A stretch of DNA of 64,000 nucleotides from Alligator mississippiensis (Eukaryota > Chordata > Crocodylia > Alligatoridae): the NCBI RefSeq assembly GCF_030867095.1, contig NC_081826.1, positions 246,740,251 to 246,804,250 on the forward strand, read 5' to 3'. The notes under the pieces were generated by a model. It was not told the DNA's origin. It made no database searches and saw nothing but the letters and a program-made list of their open reading frames with translations. The first letter of the stretch is position 1, and each line of letters begins with the position of its first letter. Shown piece after piece: positions 1 through 10,608 of the stretch. A program made the position numbers and the translations under genes.

Positions 1-705
1 ACTCCTCTTCCCCTCAGTCTGGCTTCCCAGAGTTCCATGAGTGAGTTGAAGTCTGCTTTTTTGAAGTCTAGGGTCCTTACTTTGCTGCTCTGCATCCTTC
101 CTTTCCTTAGGATCCTGAAATTCATCCTCTCATGGTCACTGCAGCCCAAGTTGCCACCTACTACTATTCTTCCCTGTATGTGAGCAGCAGGTCAAGAAAA
201 GCATAGCCCCTAGTTGGCTGCTCCAGCACTTGCACCAGGGTTGTCCCCAACACTCTCCAAAATCTTCCTGGATTGCTTGTGCACTGCTGTATTGTCCTCC
301 TGGCAGATGTCAGGGTGACTGAAACCCCCATTGAGGGCTTCCAATTGGGAAGCTTATGCTAGCTGTTTGAAGAAAGCCTCATCCACCATCCCCTTCTGGT
401 CTGGTGGTCTATAGCAGACACCCACTACAACATCATCTTTGTTGCTCTCCCCTCTAACCTTAACCTAGACACTTTCAACATGCCTATCTCCAGCTTCATA
501 CTGGACTCTGAGCAATCATATGGCTCTTTAACATAAAATGCAAGACCTCCTCTTCTCTCCCTGTCCTTCCTGAATAGTTTGCACTCATCCATGGCAATGC
601 TCCAGTCATGCGAGTTATCCGATCAAATCTTTGTTATTCCAATCACGTCATAGTTCCATAGTTCCATCTCAAAGGCTGTGAAAGGCTTTGCTGCTTCCTG
701 CTTAT
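1..705 (-). pseudogene. CR1 ORF2 endonuclease (EEP-type) remnant, incomplete at window edge
   Basis: The minus strand encodes, in changing frames, the apurinic-like endonuclease that nicks target DNA for CR1 insertion. Visible blocks include a YDVIGIT segment (near 650), SHDWSIAMD (near 600), a GLAFYVK segment (near 545) and GVCYRPPDQ (near 420). The last is the hallmark of CR1/L2 endonucleases. HPDICQEDNTA follows near 300, the position where GDFNHPDI is usual; the GDFN core itself has decayed. Several stops interrupt it. The region continues beyond position 1, so the SDH block and the reverse transcriptase are not fully visible. Confidence 0.8.
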
Positions 706-774
706 TTCCCAGGCTCCATGCATTTTTGTACAAGCACCTGAGGTAACTAGTCAATTGCCCTGATTTTTCAGGAA

Positions 775-1500
775 GTATGAGAACACTTCCCCTGTTGCCC
801 ACTCCTGCTTGCTATTCCTCCAGGTTTCCCACTTACCTCAGGGCTTTGGTCTCCATCCCCACAGTGAATCTAGGTAAAGCCCTCCTCAGTAGGTTAGTGA
901 GCCTGTCTACAAAGATGCTCTTACCTCCGTCAGGTGGCCCCATCTCTTCTCAGCAATCCTTCTTGGAATAACATTCCATAGTCAAAGAAGCCAAATCCCT
1001 GCTGGCAACACCACCTACAGAGCCAGGTATTGATCTGCAGGATGCCCCAGTTCCTGCCTTGGCCCTTTCCCTTGACTAGAAGGATTGAAGAGAACACCAC
1101 CTGAGCCCTTGACCCCTTCACCCTTGCACCCAATGCCCTGTTGTCACTTTTGATACATTCAGGGTCTCCCCTGGCAGTATCATTGGTGCCCACATAGGTA
1201 AGCAGCACGATATAGTAGTCAGAGGGCTGGATGAGTCTCGGTAATCCCTCCATGAGATCTCCTGGAGATCTGGGCTCCAGGCAAGCAGCAGACCTTCCTA
1301 GGCAGAAGGTTAGGTCAGAAGATGGCTCTGTCCATCCCCTGCAGAATGGAGTCTCCAAACACCACCACCCATCGCTCCTTCTTGGTGGCAGTTGTCTTGA
1401 TCCTTCCCACCTTGGTGAGGCCCGGCTTGTCTTCCTCCATCAATGGAACATGCTCCTCCCTCTCTGTTGCCAGGACTGCCTATCTGTTCTCCAGACAAAC
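775..1500 (-). pseudogene. CR1 ORF1 esterase-like (SGNH hydrolase fold) remnant
   Basis: CR1 ORF1 proteins bind RNA, and many carry an SGNH-type esterase domain of uncertain role. Here the minus strand shows the block around the nucleophile, VVFGDSIL, with the GDS codons at 1348-1356. About 50 residues on comes VGTNDTARGD (codons near 1178-1193), the GxND-type block of the fold. The later VVFSSIL and QGFGFFDYG stretches also match the family pattern. The terminal block that should hold the catalytic D-x-x-H reads RDGAT instead, which looks like a one-base loss that removes the histidine. A reading frame of 142 codons survives (1358 to 930), and the GDS block is in another frame, so at least one frameshift separates them. 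The family call is firm; any activity is excluded. Confidence 0.75.
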
Positions 1501-1570
1501 TGCTGCAGGTGGAGGTGAAGATTTTTTGCTTGCTGCCAGAAATTTTCTGTTAGCTTTGCCAACATAGAAG

Positions 1571-2173
1571 ATATATGAAGAATAACAAATGTTTTTGCCA
1601 TGTATCTATATAGAAACTGCAAATAAGTCAATGAAAATCATTTCAGTATACAATTTATCTGCCATCTTTAGATGGTATTGAGAAAATGAGAGACTGTATT
1701 ACCCCATGGAATATTTGCACTCAGTTATAGAACACTGACATACCAAACAGGTCAAACCACATTAGTAGTACTAGTAGGGAGAAATCTTGCTCTGGCTGTC
1801 AGGTCTTATGGATTTCTGCTCATAATGTTTTTCCACGATTTCTACTTAAGTCTGATATGAACTTAGATTTGCTCTATAGAGTTAAAATTCATTATCCATC
1901 ATTATTCATATGCATAACATTTTAGTTGGATGAAACTTAATAAAATATATGTGTAATAGGATTCAAACATGCAGAATCAAACTGCTTTCTAAAGTACTAT
2001 TGAAAAACACAGCTCAGCTTTTTGTTCATGGAAAGCAGCTTCCATTTCTACTTTAGGTACTGGAATTATAAACCATTACATAAGAAAAGAAAAAACTTTA
2101 AATGGAAGGATTTTTACCTGCAAGGAATTTGATCATATACACTCTTTCTCTCTCTCATATATATCGTCTATAC
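1571..2173. other. AT-rich stretch, nothing recognised
   Basis: About 600 bases of AT-rich sequence without a convincing reading frame, inverted repeat or known repeat. It ends in a short CT/AT simple-sequence run just before the MITE at 2174. Confidence 0.5.
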
Positions 2174-2682
2174 TAGGCCTGTACAGCTTGCAGCCCATAG
2201 GCCACATGTGGCCCACAAAAGGTTAACATATGTCCCCCCAGGCTACCACCCAACCTCCACTTCCCTTGTTGCTCCAGCTACAGCAGGAACTGGGGTCTTG
2301 GATTCCCCCTCCTTCCTCCTGATTCTGCTACCTGACCCAAACCTAGAGAGCATGATGGAACAGAGCACTGTGTCAAGGTCACAAGGGCAGGGGAGCCAAA
2401 GATTCAGAGCACCCATGCAGCATGGTGTAGCAGGGGAGCTCACAGCTGGGATGCCAAATTTGACATGGGACACTGTGCACAGTGCAGTGGGGAAGTGCCT
2501 GCACAATGTGAGGGGGGAAAGCACCTATGCATACATAGTACAGATACGGGGAGAGAGAGCATGCCATGCAGAGTTGGGGCAAAGCACCCACGCATGCACG
2601 CATGTAGCCTGAGGGGGCAACAGCCCCTGCAGCACACTGGTATGGCCATGGGGGTATGTTACTTAGAAGCTGGACAGCCCTG
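2174..2682. mobile_element. hAT-like non-autonomous DNA transposon (MITE, 509 bp)
   Basis: The left end reads TAGGCCTGTACAGCTT and the reverse complement of the right end reads CAGGGCTGTCCAGCTT, an imperfect terminal inverted repeat of the CAGGG type used by hAT elements. The flanks are GTCTATAC (2166-2173) and GGCTATAC (2683-2690), an 8-bp target-site duplication with one mismatch; 8 bp is the length hAT transposases make. The GC-rich interior has no transposase-like reading frame, so the element would depend on a transposase made elsewhere. Open frames inside it on both strands are chance frames of a GC-rich stretch. Confidence 0.75.
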
Positions 2683-4429
2683 GGCTATACACACGAAGTA
2701 TAGATGCATATATATATATAGTCCAATTAATTACTAGAAACCAAGTAATAATGTCTTACTAAGATGTGCATATAAAGTATTTCCTAGAAATGGTGAAACA
2801 AATACTAGTTAAACATCTTAGTGTAGTCCTTTTTTCTAGTGACTTGAATTGCTTTAATTTACTAGCTGGATATTTTGTTAAGCCATTACCTCACTCCTAT
2901 ATAGCCATGTTACCAAGCTCACATATCTACATGTGCATAGAGTAAGACAATATTCTGACTGATACCTCCTACATAAGAAGGATCCAAAAAGTTCAAAATT
3001 AGCTGTCCTATCTTCCTTTGACATGTTTTATTGAATTAATGAAAGCTAGTGTTCTGCTTCTAACCACGTTGTGTTTCTAACAGGCAGTAAAATGGATGAA
3101 TTTCAATAAACCTGGTTAAAAGAAGGTCAGCAATCCAAGCTTTAGGCAAACCTGACCATAGGAAATAGGTCACAGAGAGCAAAATGGGAAGAAAGAATTA
3201 GGCATTAATCATGGAGCTACACATGGTTAGGAAAGATTCACCACTTTAAAGCTTATAAGAGATGAGAGAATTTTAAAGTACTTTTGGTATGAAAGATAGA
3301 AAGAAGAAATAGGGTTCATTTGAGCAAGAGGTATGTCTATCTGAATGATACATATCTAACAGAAGGGAACTTGCAAACAGACACTGATGCTCAAATTTTT
3401 AAGTATAATTTCTAAACATGTATGCACTTTTGATAGGACCAGACATAGCATGTTTCTATGTCAGCTAGGTTTCCTATGGCAATGTACATTTCACTCTTCA
3501 TGTGAGGAAAAAGAGACTGCCAAAAACTAGCAAAGTGTAGTTATCAAAACACAAAAACTGGTAGGAGGATTCAAAAGCAGTCATATTGCCTGAGACTGTT
3601 TTGAATGTGCACTCCTTCTCTCAGTCTTTTGGTATCACCTTTTTATTTTTTTCACTTAAAGATGTTTCTTAGCAACTATTTGATTTTAAGAATACTCAAA
3701 ATAACAAATCAATATGACAGTCACCCTTTCAACAATATGCTGTTTATTAGGAAAATTCAATGAACTGTTCAATCTTAAAAAAAATCTCTAGGTATTACTG
3801 AGGGATCACATCACCACAACAATTTCATACAAAATAAGAGTCCTGTATATTTTCCAAACTTTCTTCTTCTTAGAACTAATGAATTTTTTGGCTCCAAAAG
3901 TGGCTGGCTGCATAATACAGGTGACATTCAAATTGACAGAAAACAAGCTGGCTAGAACTTTATTTTTCTGTGTTATGTTTTCACTGTCAAAAGAAGCACA
4001 ACAAAAAATAATTAAAACATCTGGTGAACATGCCCAAATGATGTGCTAAAATTTGTATGATTTGGTATTTGTACTCATTTGCTGAGGAAAAGTTTAGTTT
4101 TGTGACTTGGATGCCTAAACTTGGGAGATTACTGCTCCTAGTACCATTTTAGTTTCAGAGTAAAGTTACACATTATACTTATACCACACAAAGGGCATTT
4201 AAAACATGAGTATCTGCAAGTTAAAGCTCATTAACCTGCACTCAGTGCCTTATAAGCGCCTTAAAGTTGTGCCACTTCAAATTAGGGTTCTCTCTTGGCC
4301 ATGCTACCTTGCTCATGTTAAGGTAACTTCAGTCTGCACCAGCATGGGTGACTGGTGCCACCTTAGTCAGGGGGGGCATGTGCCCCCCCAGTGACCAGTC
4401 AGTGACCAGAGGGTGGGGCGGAGTCCCTT
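2683..4429. other. AT-rich stretch, nothing coding; small G/C-tract motif near 4370
   Basis: Mostly unique-looking AT-rich sequence. Near 4340-4410 there is a short inverted G-run/C-run motif with GACCAGTCA beside it, the same nonamer that recurs in the MITE at 29.3 kb. That is too little to call an element. I see no exon structure or RNA gene. Confidence 0.45.
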
Positions 4430-6440
4430 TCTTCAAGATAAGCATTATATTTTCCCCTTTCCAATTATCCTGGACCTCTCCCCATTGCCATGAGTTTTCA
4501 AAGCCAGCAGCTCTGCAGTTACATCAACCAAATCCATCAGCACCCTCGGGCATTTTCCTTCAGCCTTTTCCACAACATCTTACCAGTTGCTTTCCCCCAT
4601 TTAGTAAGGGACCCACACTTTCCCTGATACTCCTCTTGTTGCTGACATATTTGTTGAAATCCTTCTACAAATGTTGTTACCCTCCACATCACTTTCTAGA
4701 TACAACTCCAATTACCCTTTGGCCTTCCTCAGCACATCCCTGCATTCCTGAGCAATACTCTTATACTCCTCCCTAGTTGTTTGTCCAAGTTTCTATTTCT
4801 TGTAAGCTCCCTTTTTGTGTTTTAGCTCACTGAAGAGTTCTCTGCTAAGCCAAGCTGGTTTTCTGCCATATTTGCTAGTCTTCCTGCACATCAGAAAGGT
4901 TTGTTCCTGTGCCCTCGATAAGGTTTCTTTAAAGCACAACCAGCTGTCTTAGACTCCCTTCCCCTCAAACTGGACTCCCAGGGGATTCTGCCCATCCATT
5001 CTCTGAGTCTAGCTCTACTTTTCTGAATTCCAAGGTCCTTATTTTGAACTCAAGTCACCTCATAGTTGCTGCTGCCTAAGTTGCCATGCACTTCTACATT
5101 CCCCACCAATTCTTTCCTGTTTATGAGAAGCATACTAGGGGAATTTGAAATGGTCCATATTCAGTTCAGATTCAGCCCAAATTGGGAACAGCGATTCATT
5201 TCATTGATTTGGATAACTGTCCCCAATTTGATTCAGTTGAATCCAAATCTGAAGATTCAATGCTGATTCGGAGAATCAGCGATTCAGCCATAGACATAGC
5301 TTTAAATGTTTTTTAATGTTTAATAAATGTTTAAAATGCTTAAAATGTTAAAAAAAAAATATGTTTAATCTTTAAATGTTCTACATACCTTGAGGTACCA
5401 GGCAGCTCGTGGATGCTGCAATGCTGGGGCAAATGGAGCGTCCCAAAGGAACGTGGCGGGGGGGGGGGCTACGTGCTCAGTGGTGAACCCATAAGTGGAC
5501 CAGAATTACTTCCGGTCCACTGCCAGGTCCACCGGGGAGCACACTGGGGTCCCCCCTGTAACCCCTGGCTCAGCAATCAGTCATGGGGGTATCCCAGGTG
5601 CATCCCCAGACCCAGGAGGCAACAGTTGCTGAGCCGGGGGGGGATGTTGAGGGAGGCAGCACATTTTCCAGTGGATCCAGAAGTGGACCAGAAGTGCTTC
5701 TGGTCTAGTTTTGGATCTGCTCCCAAGCATGCTGGGGAGCATCCCCTCTCCTGTGGGATGCTCCATCCATCCCAGCATTGCAGCATCCATGAGCCACCTG
5801 GTATCTTGAGGTATATAGAAAAAAAAAAACATTTAAAGCTGTGTCTATGTCCAAATCACCGAATCTTTCCAAATGTCTCCGAATCAATTCAAATACCAAA
5901 ATAGCATGGCCTCTAGTTGACCTCTCCAACACTTGCACCATGAAATTATCAGCATTCTCCAAAAACTTTTGTATTGCCCTTCTAGCAGACATTAGGGTGA
6001 TTGAAGTCCACTATGAAAATCAGGGCCCGTGATCAGGAAGCTTGTGCTAGCTGTTTGGAGAAAACCTCATCCACCTCCTATAGACCATCCTATAGACCTC
6101 CTATGGACCATCCTGATGGTCTATAGCAGACACCTGCCATGACATCACCCTTGTTGCTCTCTTCTTTTATGCCAACTGAGGGTGTCTTAACAGGCCTTTT
6201 TCCAGTTTCATACTAGAATTCTGAGAAATCATATAGCTCTTTTACATAAAAAGCAATTCCTTCTCCCCTTCTCCTCTACCTGTCCTTCTTTAGCAGTTTA
6301 TACCCACCCATGAAAGTACTCCAGTCATGCAAGCTATCCTACCAAGTCTATTATTCCAATTACATCATAATTCTGTGACTGTGCGAGGATGTCCAAGTCT
6401 TCCTACCTGTTTCTCGAGCTCCATGTAGTCAAGTACAGAC
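4430..6440 (-). pseudogene. CR1 ORF2 remnant: endonuclease and start of reverse transcriptase
   Basis: Minus-strand protein remnants in changing frames. The endonuclease part (6440-5905) parallels copy A, including the segment before the VCYRPPD block. After the 5140-5905 insert come the decayed SDHE-like region (near 5070) and the linker ANMAENQLGLAEN (near 4860), which in CR1 precedes the RT. A VGPLLNG block (near 4610) and a QDNWKGENIM segment (near 4450) follow, equivalent to the DWKRANIVPIF block of intact CR1 RT. Several internal deletions shorten the RT part. Non-functional. Confidence 0.75.
5140..5905. mobile_element. Palindromic (foldback-like) DNA element inserted in CR1 copy B
   Basis: About 765 bp that reads as one imperfect palindrome. 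TACCTTGAGGTACCAGGC (5388 on) matches the reverse complement of the stretch ending near 5817. GGATGCTGCAATGCTGGG near 5411 is matched by the reverse complement of 5770-5795. CATAGACATAGCTTTAAATG (near 5290) pairs with the end near 5840. The outer ends share a GAATTTGAA/GTATTTGAATTG inverted repeat. AGCAT occurs at both junctions (near 5127 and 5901), so an AGCAT-containing duplication, perhaps 8 bp, is likely. The centre lies near 5575. No protein is encoded; several GC-rich open frames inside are coincidental. Confidence 0.6.
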
Positions 6441-6469
6441 ATCAGAGGTAACAAGCTGATTGCCTAAAG

Positions 6470-7570
6470 CCCTCCTTACTAGGTTAGTGAGCCTGTCTGA
6501 GAAGATTCTGCCCCCATCTTTGTCAGGTGGATCACATCTCTTCCTAGCAATCCTTCTTGGAACAATCTCTGTGGCTGAAGAAGCCAAAGCCCTGCTGGCA
6601 ACACCATCTGCACAGCTATGTATTGATCTGCAGGATGCATCTACTCCTGCCCAGGCCTTTCTCCTTGACTGGAAGGATTGAGAAGAACACTACCTGAGCA
6701 TGTATCCCCTTCATCCTTGTACCTAGATCCCTGTAGTCACTGCTTTTCTATTCAGGGTCCTCCCTGGCATTGGTGCCCACATGAATGAGCAGCGTGGGAT
6801 AGTAGTCAGAAGGCAGGATGAGTCTTGTTAATCCGTCCATGACCTTTCAGATCCAGGGTCTGGGCAAGAACCAGACCTCCTGATACAACAGGTTAGGCCA
6901 GCAGATAGATGGCCCCATCCTCCACAGAAGGGAGTCTCTAACTACTATCACCCACCTTCCTCTTGGTAGCAGTGGTCTCAATCCTCCCAACCTTGAGCAT
7001 GACTGGTGACCCTCTTCCACAAATGGGATTTGTTCCTTATCCTCTGTTGCTAGGGACTCCATATCTGTTCTCCAGGCAAACCACTGCAGGTGATTTCTGC
7101 TTGCTGTGAGAGGCCATAAGCTTATAGCTTCTACCTTCCTGGGAGTCAATGTCCTCCTCCTTCTCTACTGTTGCCTCTGGTGATCTTTCCTCAGCAGTCC
7201 TAGAGGTCTCCTCCAGTATCAGATCAATGAAGTCCTCATGGATGAAAATGTTTTGGAGACCTGCCACTTCCTTCTGTAGCTCTCTTGCCTGCTCCCTGAG
7301 GAACACCACCAGAAGGCACCTCTCACATCACAGACACTCCCCCATCTAGCTGTCACTAGAAGGAACCTGCAAGCCACTATCTCCATAGCACCAAACCAGC
7401 ACCTGGATAGAAGCCTTGACAGTAGGTGGTCCCACCTGGACAGAAACCTCACAAGCAGAGGAAGAACTGGCAAGGGCAGGTGCAAGCAGAGGAAGAACTG
7501 GCACTGCGTTGGCACTGGCAGTGGCTCTGGCATTGTAACATCCTCCAGCCATCTCCCTGGGTCTCTTCAA
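6470..7570 (-). pseudogene. CR1 ORF1 remnant: coiled coil plus esterase-like region
   Basis: Minus strand. An N-terminal stretch around 7310-7150 reads REQARELQKEVAGLQ and continues into an acidic EETSRTAEE segment. This is the coiled-coil region expected ahead of the esterase in CR1 ORF1. Downstream, homologues of the GDS block (near 6925) and of the following ISRL/TYVGTND-like blocks (6850-6760) can be matched to copy A position by position. The reading frame is broken several times. The role in an intact element would be RNA binding and possibly lipid or membrane interaction; that is family knowledge, not visible here. Confidence 0.65.
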
Positions 7571-7980
7571 TCTGCCACCTCTCTCTTCTTGCTCCTCTCT
7601 CCAAGCAGGCCTTCCCTAGTCAACTCCACTGTACGCTGGCCTGTTCACTATTCCTTGGTCCTTAAAGGTTCCCTTTTCCCTGCTAACTGGCTTCCTGTCA
7701 CCAAGCTTACAGTAAAGGAAGGTGAGAGAGATAGTTTCCAAGCAAATTCCCCTTCATTCTGGACTCTAGTTAAACAAGGGTCTTAAGTATTGGTCTAACT
7801 GCTGAGGTTTAGCTACTTTTGCTAAATATACATAAATTAGTTACTTTTATTTAAAGAAAGAGCTAACTTTAAAGTTCCCCTTCAAAGAGGGGGGAAGCAA
7901 ACTGACCTGAGAACTGATTTGTAAACTGCTTGAAAACTGCCCTGTTTGCTGTCCCTATTCACTCACTGATGTATGACTTA

Positions 7981-9419
7981 ATTGTAACAAGTAACTCCAC
8001 CCTCAGACTCTGCTAATGTTGAAGCCTGTTCTGGGACCAGTATACAGGGACCAAGGCAGCAACAACAAAAGACATAAGAAGAAAAATAAGCCACATGCAC
8101 AAAAGAATGCAGCCAAACAAATAATTTTAAATTAGGTGGTATGTATAGCAATGAACAAACATTTCCATCAAAAAAAGTGGAGAAAAAGAAGTGTCGGCCA
8201 GAAGCAGGCATTATGTTTCTATCAGAAGGGTCACTGTTGGGTCCGTGGTCTGGGAAGTGAGTGATCCGCTGCTCCAGTCCCTTTCAGACATGTCCAGAAA
8301 GGAAATGGGTCAGCTCTTTAAGCTGCCTGCCTACTTCCCACACTGGTGACCCCTGGCCTGGGGAACATGCAGGGGGTCTTCATTACTATTCCAATCTCTT
8401 CCTAGGCTGGTCTGATAATGGACTGCAGCAGCTGCTTTTCCCCACACCTCACCCCAATCTGGGGCAGGCAAGGAGAGCAGGGGAGAGAGGATTGGTGCAG
8501 GCTGAACCTCTGTGCTGAAGTACTGCTCTCTCTCCTAGACATTTTTTAACATTGGAAATTTCTTAGAAATTTTCACCACTAGAAATGAGCATCTGTTTGA
8601 GGCCTAGGAAAGAGGGTTATGACATAGACAGAGAAATTAGAAGCAGATGATTCTGTTTAACTTTCTTATATTTACTGTTTTTGAAATACTACTATACTTG
8701 AGCAAATACATTATCTTTGACCATACGGTAATATTGTCATGGCATTTTCTCAGTCCATAGCAGACAAGGACACAATTTTCCTCTATAGGAAGATCACAAG
8801 AGAAACAAGAGACCATCACATTATACTTTTTGCTCAATCCTATATTTGTCTCAAATCCTCTCATTGCTAATCTTCCTCCTTCCAACTCTATTTTCCATTC
8901 TTACTGTTTTGTTTTTACAATCTCCTGTCTTGTTTTCTCACTAGCTGCACTGTTAGCAGCTGAACATTGCTTCAAAAGCAATATATCCTGAATGGCGCAT
9001 ATTACCTGCACATTCTTCAGAAGTAACATAACCCAAATAAAAAGGAGCAATGTTAATAGGCACAGAATGTAATTCTCAATTAAAGGTTACATTATTAAGT
9101 TTCCTGGAGGGAGAGATAAATAGGATAGGAACAGATAAGAATTCCCTCATCTGTTATTACCCAAACATCAAATCTAGACTGAACCATTTACCTGGTTCTA
9201 AAATGTTTGGATACATATTTCTGTTTTCTTATGTGCGTCTTAAGTACCCACCTATCAATAGATCCATTTATTGTAAGACAGGGACAAAACTCAAGCATTA
9301 ATTAAAAGATTAATTGGGTTAATGGCCAGAAATGTCTCTACTTTTTAGATACTGCTAATTTTCAATCAGCATTTCCAAGTAACCACAAAATACCTTGTTC
9401 AGCAGATTTTCAACATTAA
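7981..9419. other. No gene seen; one GC-richer 300-bp patch
   Basis: AT-rich sequence except for a GC-richer patch at about 8225-8545. I could not assign that patch to a repeat family and saw no terminal repeats around it. Reading frames of 60-85 codons here look random, with no recognisable motif. Confidence 0.45.
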
Positions 9420-9922
9420 GGCTAGGGACAGAAATTACACATAAGGTGGTATAAGTGATAAGAAACCAGTTCAAATCTGTAACACAATAGAAGTTCAGGG
9501 CATATAAACTGCTTTCAAAATGGCCAAAACCAGTTTAAGATAAACCTGGATGGATGTAGTATTACACTTAGCTGATTTAGGTTAAACCAGCTTATTGAAC
9601 TTCTATGCAAGATCCCCTCCTGATTCAAGTTAACTCACAGTCCTCCAGCATCCCAGGATGCTTTTCAACTTCCCCCACAAACACTTCCTCACAGAGTGGT
9701 TGGGCTAGCCTTGGCCCAAGCTGTCTGCTCCAGTTGACTAGGGAGGCATGCTCTAGCACCCCCTGGCTTCTGGCCTGGGCTACTGCAGACATGTGGCTGC
9801 ATTTCCAGAACCAAAAGTGAATGTTTGTTCACTTGCTTATCCGTTCAATCTACACAGCTTAGACTAACCTGTGAATATTGAATCTATTCAGCCTTGGGCT
9901 TTTTAAGTGTGTGTACTTAGCC
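9420..9922. mobile_element. TAA-flanked inverted-repeat DNA element, short copy
   Basis: Left end GGCTAGGGACAGAAATTACA; reverse complement of the right end AGGCTAAGTACACACACTT: an imperfect terminal inverted repeat. TAA flanks it on both sides (9417-9419 and 9923-9925), which suggests a 3-bp target duplication, as made by Harbinger-type transposases. The copy at 45.4-46.9 kb shares long internal stretches with it, such as AATAGAAGTTCAG near the left and TGTGGCTGCATTTCCAGAA near the right, so this is a dispersed family. This copy lacks the central core of the longer one. Superfamily assignment is tentative. Confidence 0.6.
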
Positions 9923-10251
9923 TAAGTAAAAAGACCTGAGTTGTTGTAGGTTTTGTTTTTATGTGCATTTTAATCTGTATAGAATGCAGGCCCTAAAAGT
10001 GATCACTGGTATCATTTTAAATAAATGGATAATTAGCCATGATATTTTTAGGATATAATTAAAGGTTTCATTAATAACAGTATTTGCCAACTGAAAAGCA
10101 TCAAAATTAATACATGTCAATTTTAGATCAAAATTCTGCATGTCCTCCTGCTGTTCCATGCCTTCAGTACCCTTTAAACATGCAATGTTTGTCAGAGATT
10201 GAAGTTGAAAAAAAACTGAAAAGTAAATTATTTGCATCTTAAAGATTTAAC

Positions 10252-10608
10252 TTGGGTTGGAATAGAAGCATGCCTCACAAGGGCCATGCAGGACATCAGT
10301 CCTGGGCCTCTCCCCCACCCCCAACCCATTGAGTTAGCACTTAAGAATCAGAAGCAGCCTGATGGCATTACTGCTACAGCAGCAGCTGGGCACATAGACA
10401 CTGTGCTGCTGCCATAGGAACAACTGGGGCATACAGACCATACTAAGCAGCAGCAGCCAGGAATTGTTTTTGAGTTCCTAGATTTGTACCCTCCACTTTG
10501 AACACCTCTCCACTCCAGCACCTAGAGGCACCTCCTATCCCCAACTTTCCCACCTGCATGGGTAACCCAGGCAGCAAACCCTGCTTGTTACATTTTTGGG
10601 TTGGAATA
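10252..10608. repeat. 331-bp segment between 13-bp direct repeats
   Basis: The 13-mer TTGGGTTGGAATA occurs at 10252-10264 and again, without mismatch, at 10596-10608. Between the copies lies a segment clearly richer in GC than its surroundings and without a recognisable frame. A perfect 13-bp direct repeat at both borders fits a target-site duplication from LINE-mediated insertion, but I recognise no SINE promoter boxes and no poly-A tail. It may be an unclassified insertion or chance. Confidence 0.35.

Larger units (their letters stand above)
1..1570 (-). mobile_element. Old CR1-type LINE, ORF1 end plus endonuclease part (copy A)
   Basis: A degraded non-LTR retrotransposon lies on the minus strand and runs off the left edge of the window. 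Read on the minus strand, it gives first an ORF1 with an esterase-like region (about 1500 down to 780), then the start of an ORF2 endonuclease (about 700 down to 1). The same arrangement recurs in copy B near 4.4-8.0 kb, so the two copies support each other. The 5' boundary near 1570 is approximate. ORF2 reverse transcriptase is not in view because the element continues past position 1. Many stops and frameshifts show that it is inactive. Confidence 0.85.
4430..7980 (-). mobile_element. Old CR1-type LINE, copy B, split by a palindromic DNA element
   Basis: A second antisense CR1 carries, in minus-strand order: a 5' untranslated region (about 7980-7570), ORF1 with a coiled-coil N-terminal part and esterase-like region (7570-6470), the ORF2 endonuclease (6440-5905 and 5140-4870) and the first part of the reverse transcriptase (to about 4430). 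The copy aligns by eye with copy A over ORF1 and the endonuclease. Between 5140 and 5905 it is interrupted by an unrelated palindromic element. The 3' half of the element (the rest of RT and the tail) is missing. Both outer boundaries are approximate. Confidence 0.8.

Noticed and set aside
5413..5904. 163-codon open frame near 5.5 kb
   Set aside because: It lies in the palindromic element, and a similar frame appears on the opposite strand, so it is a by-product of the inverted repeat.
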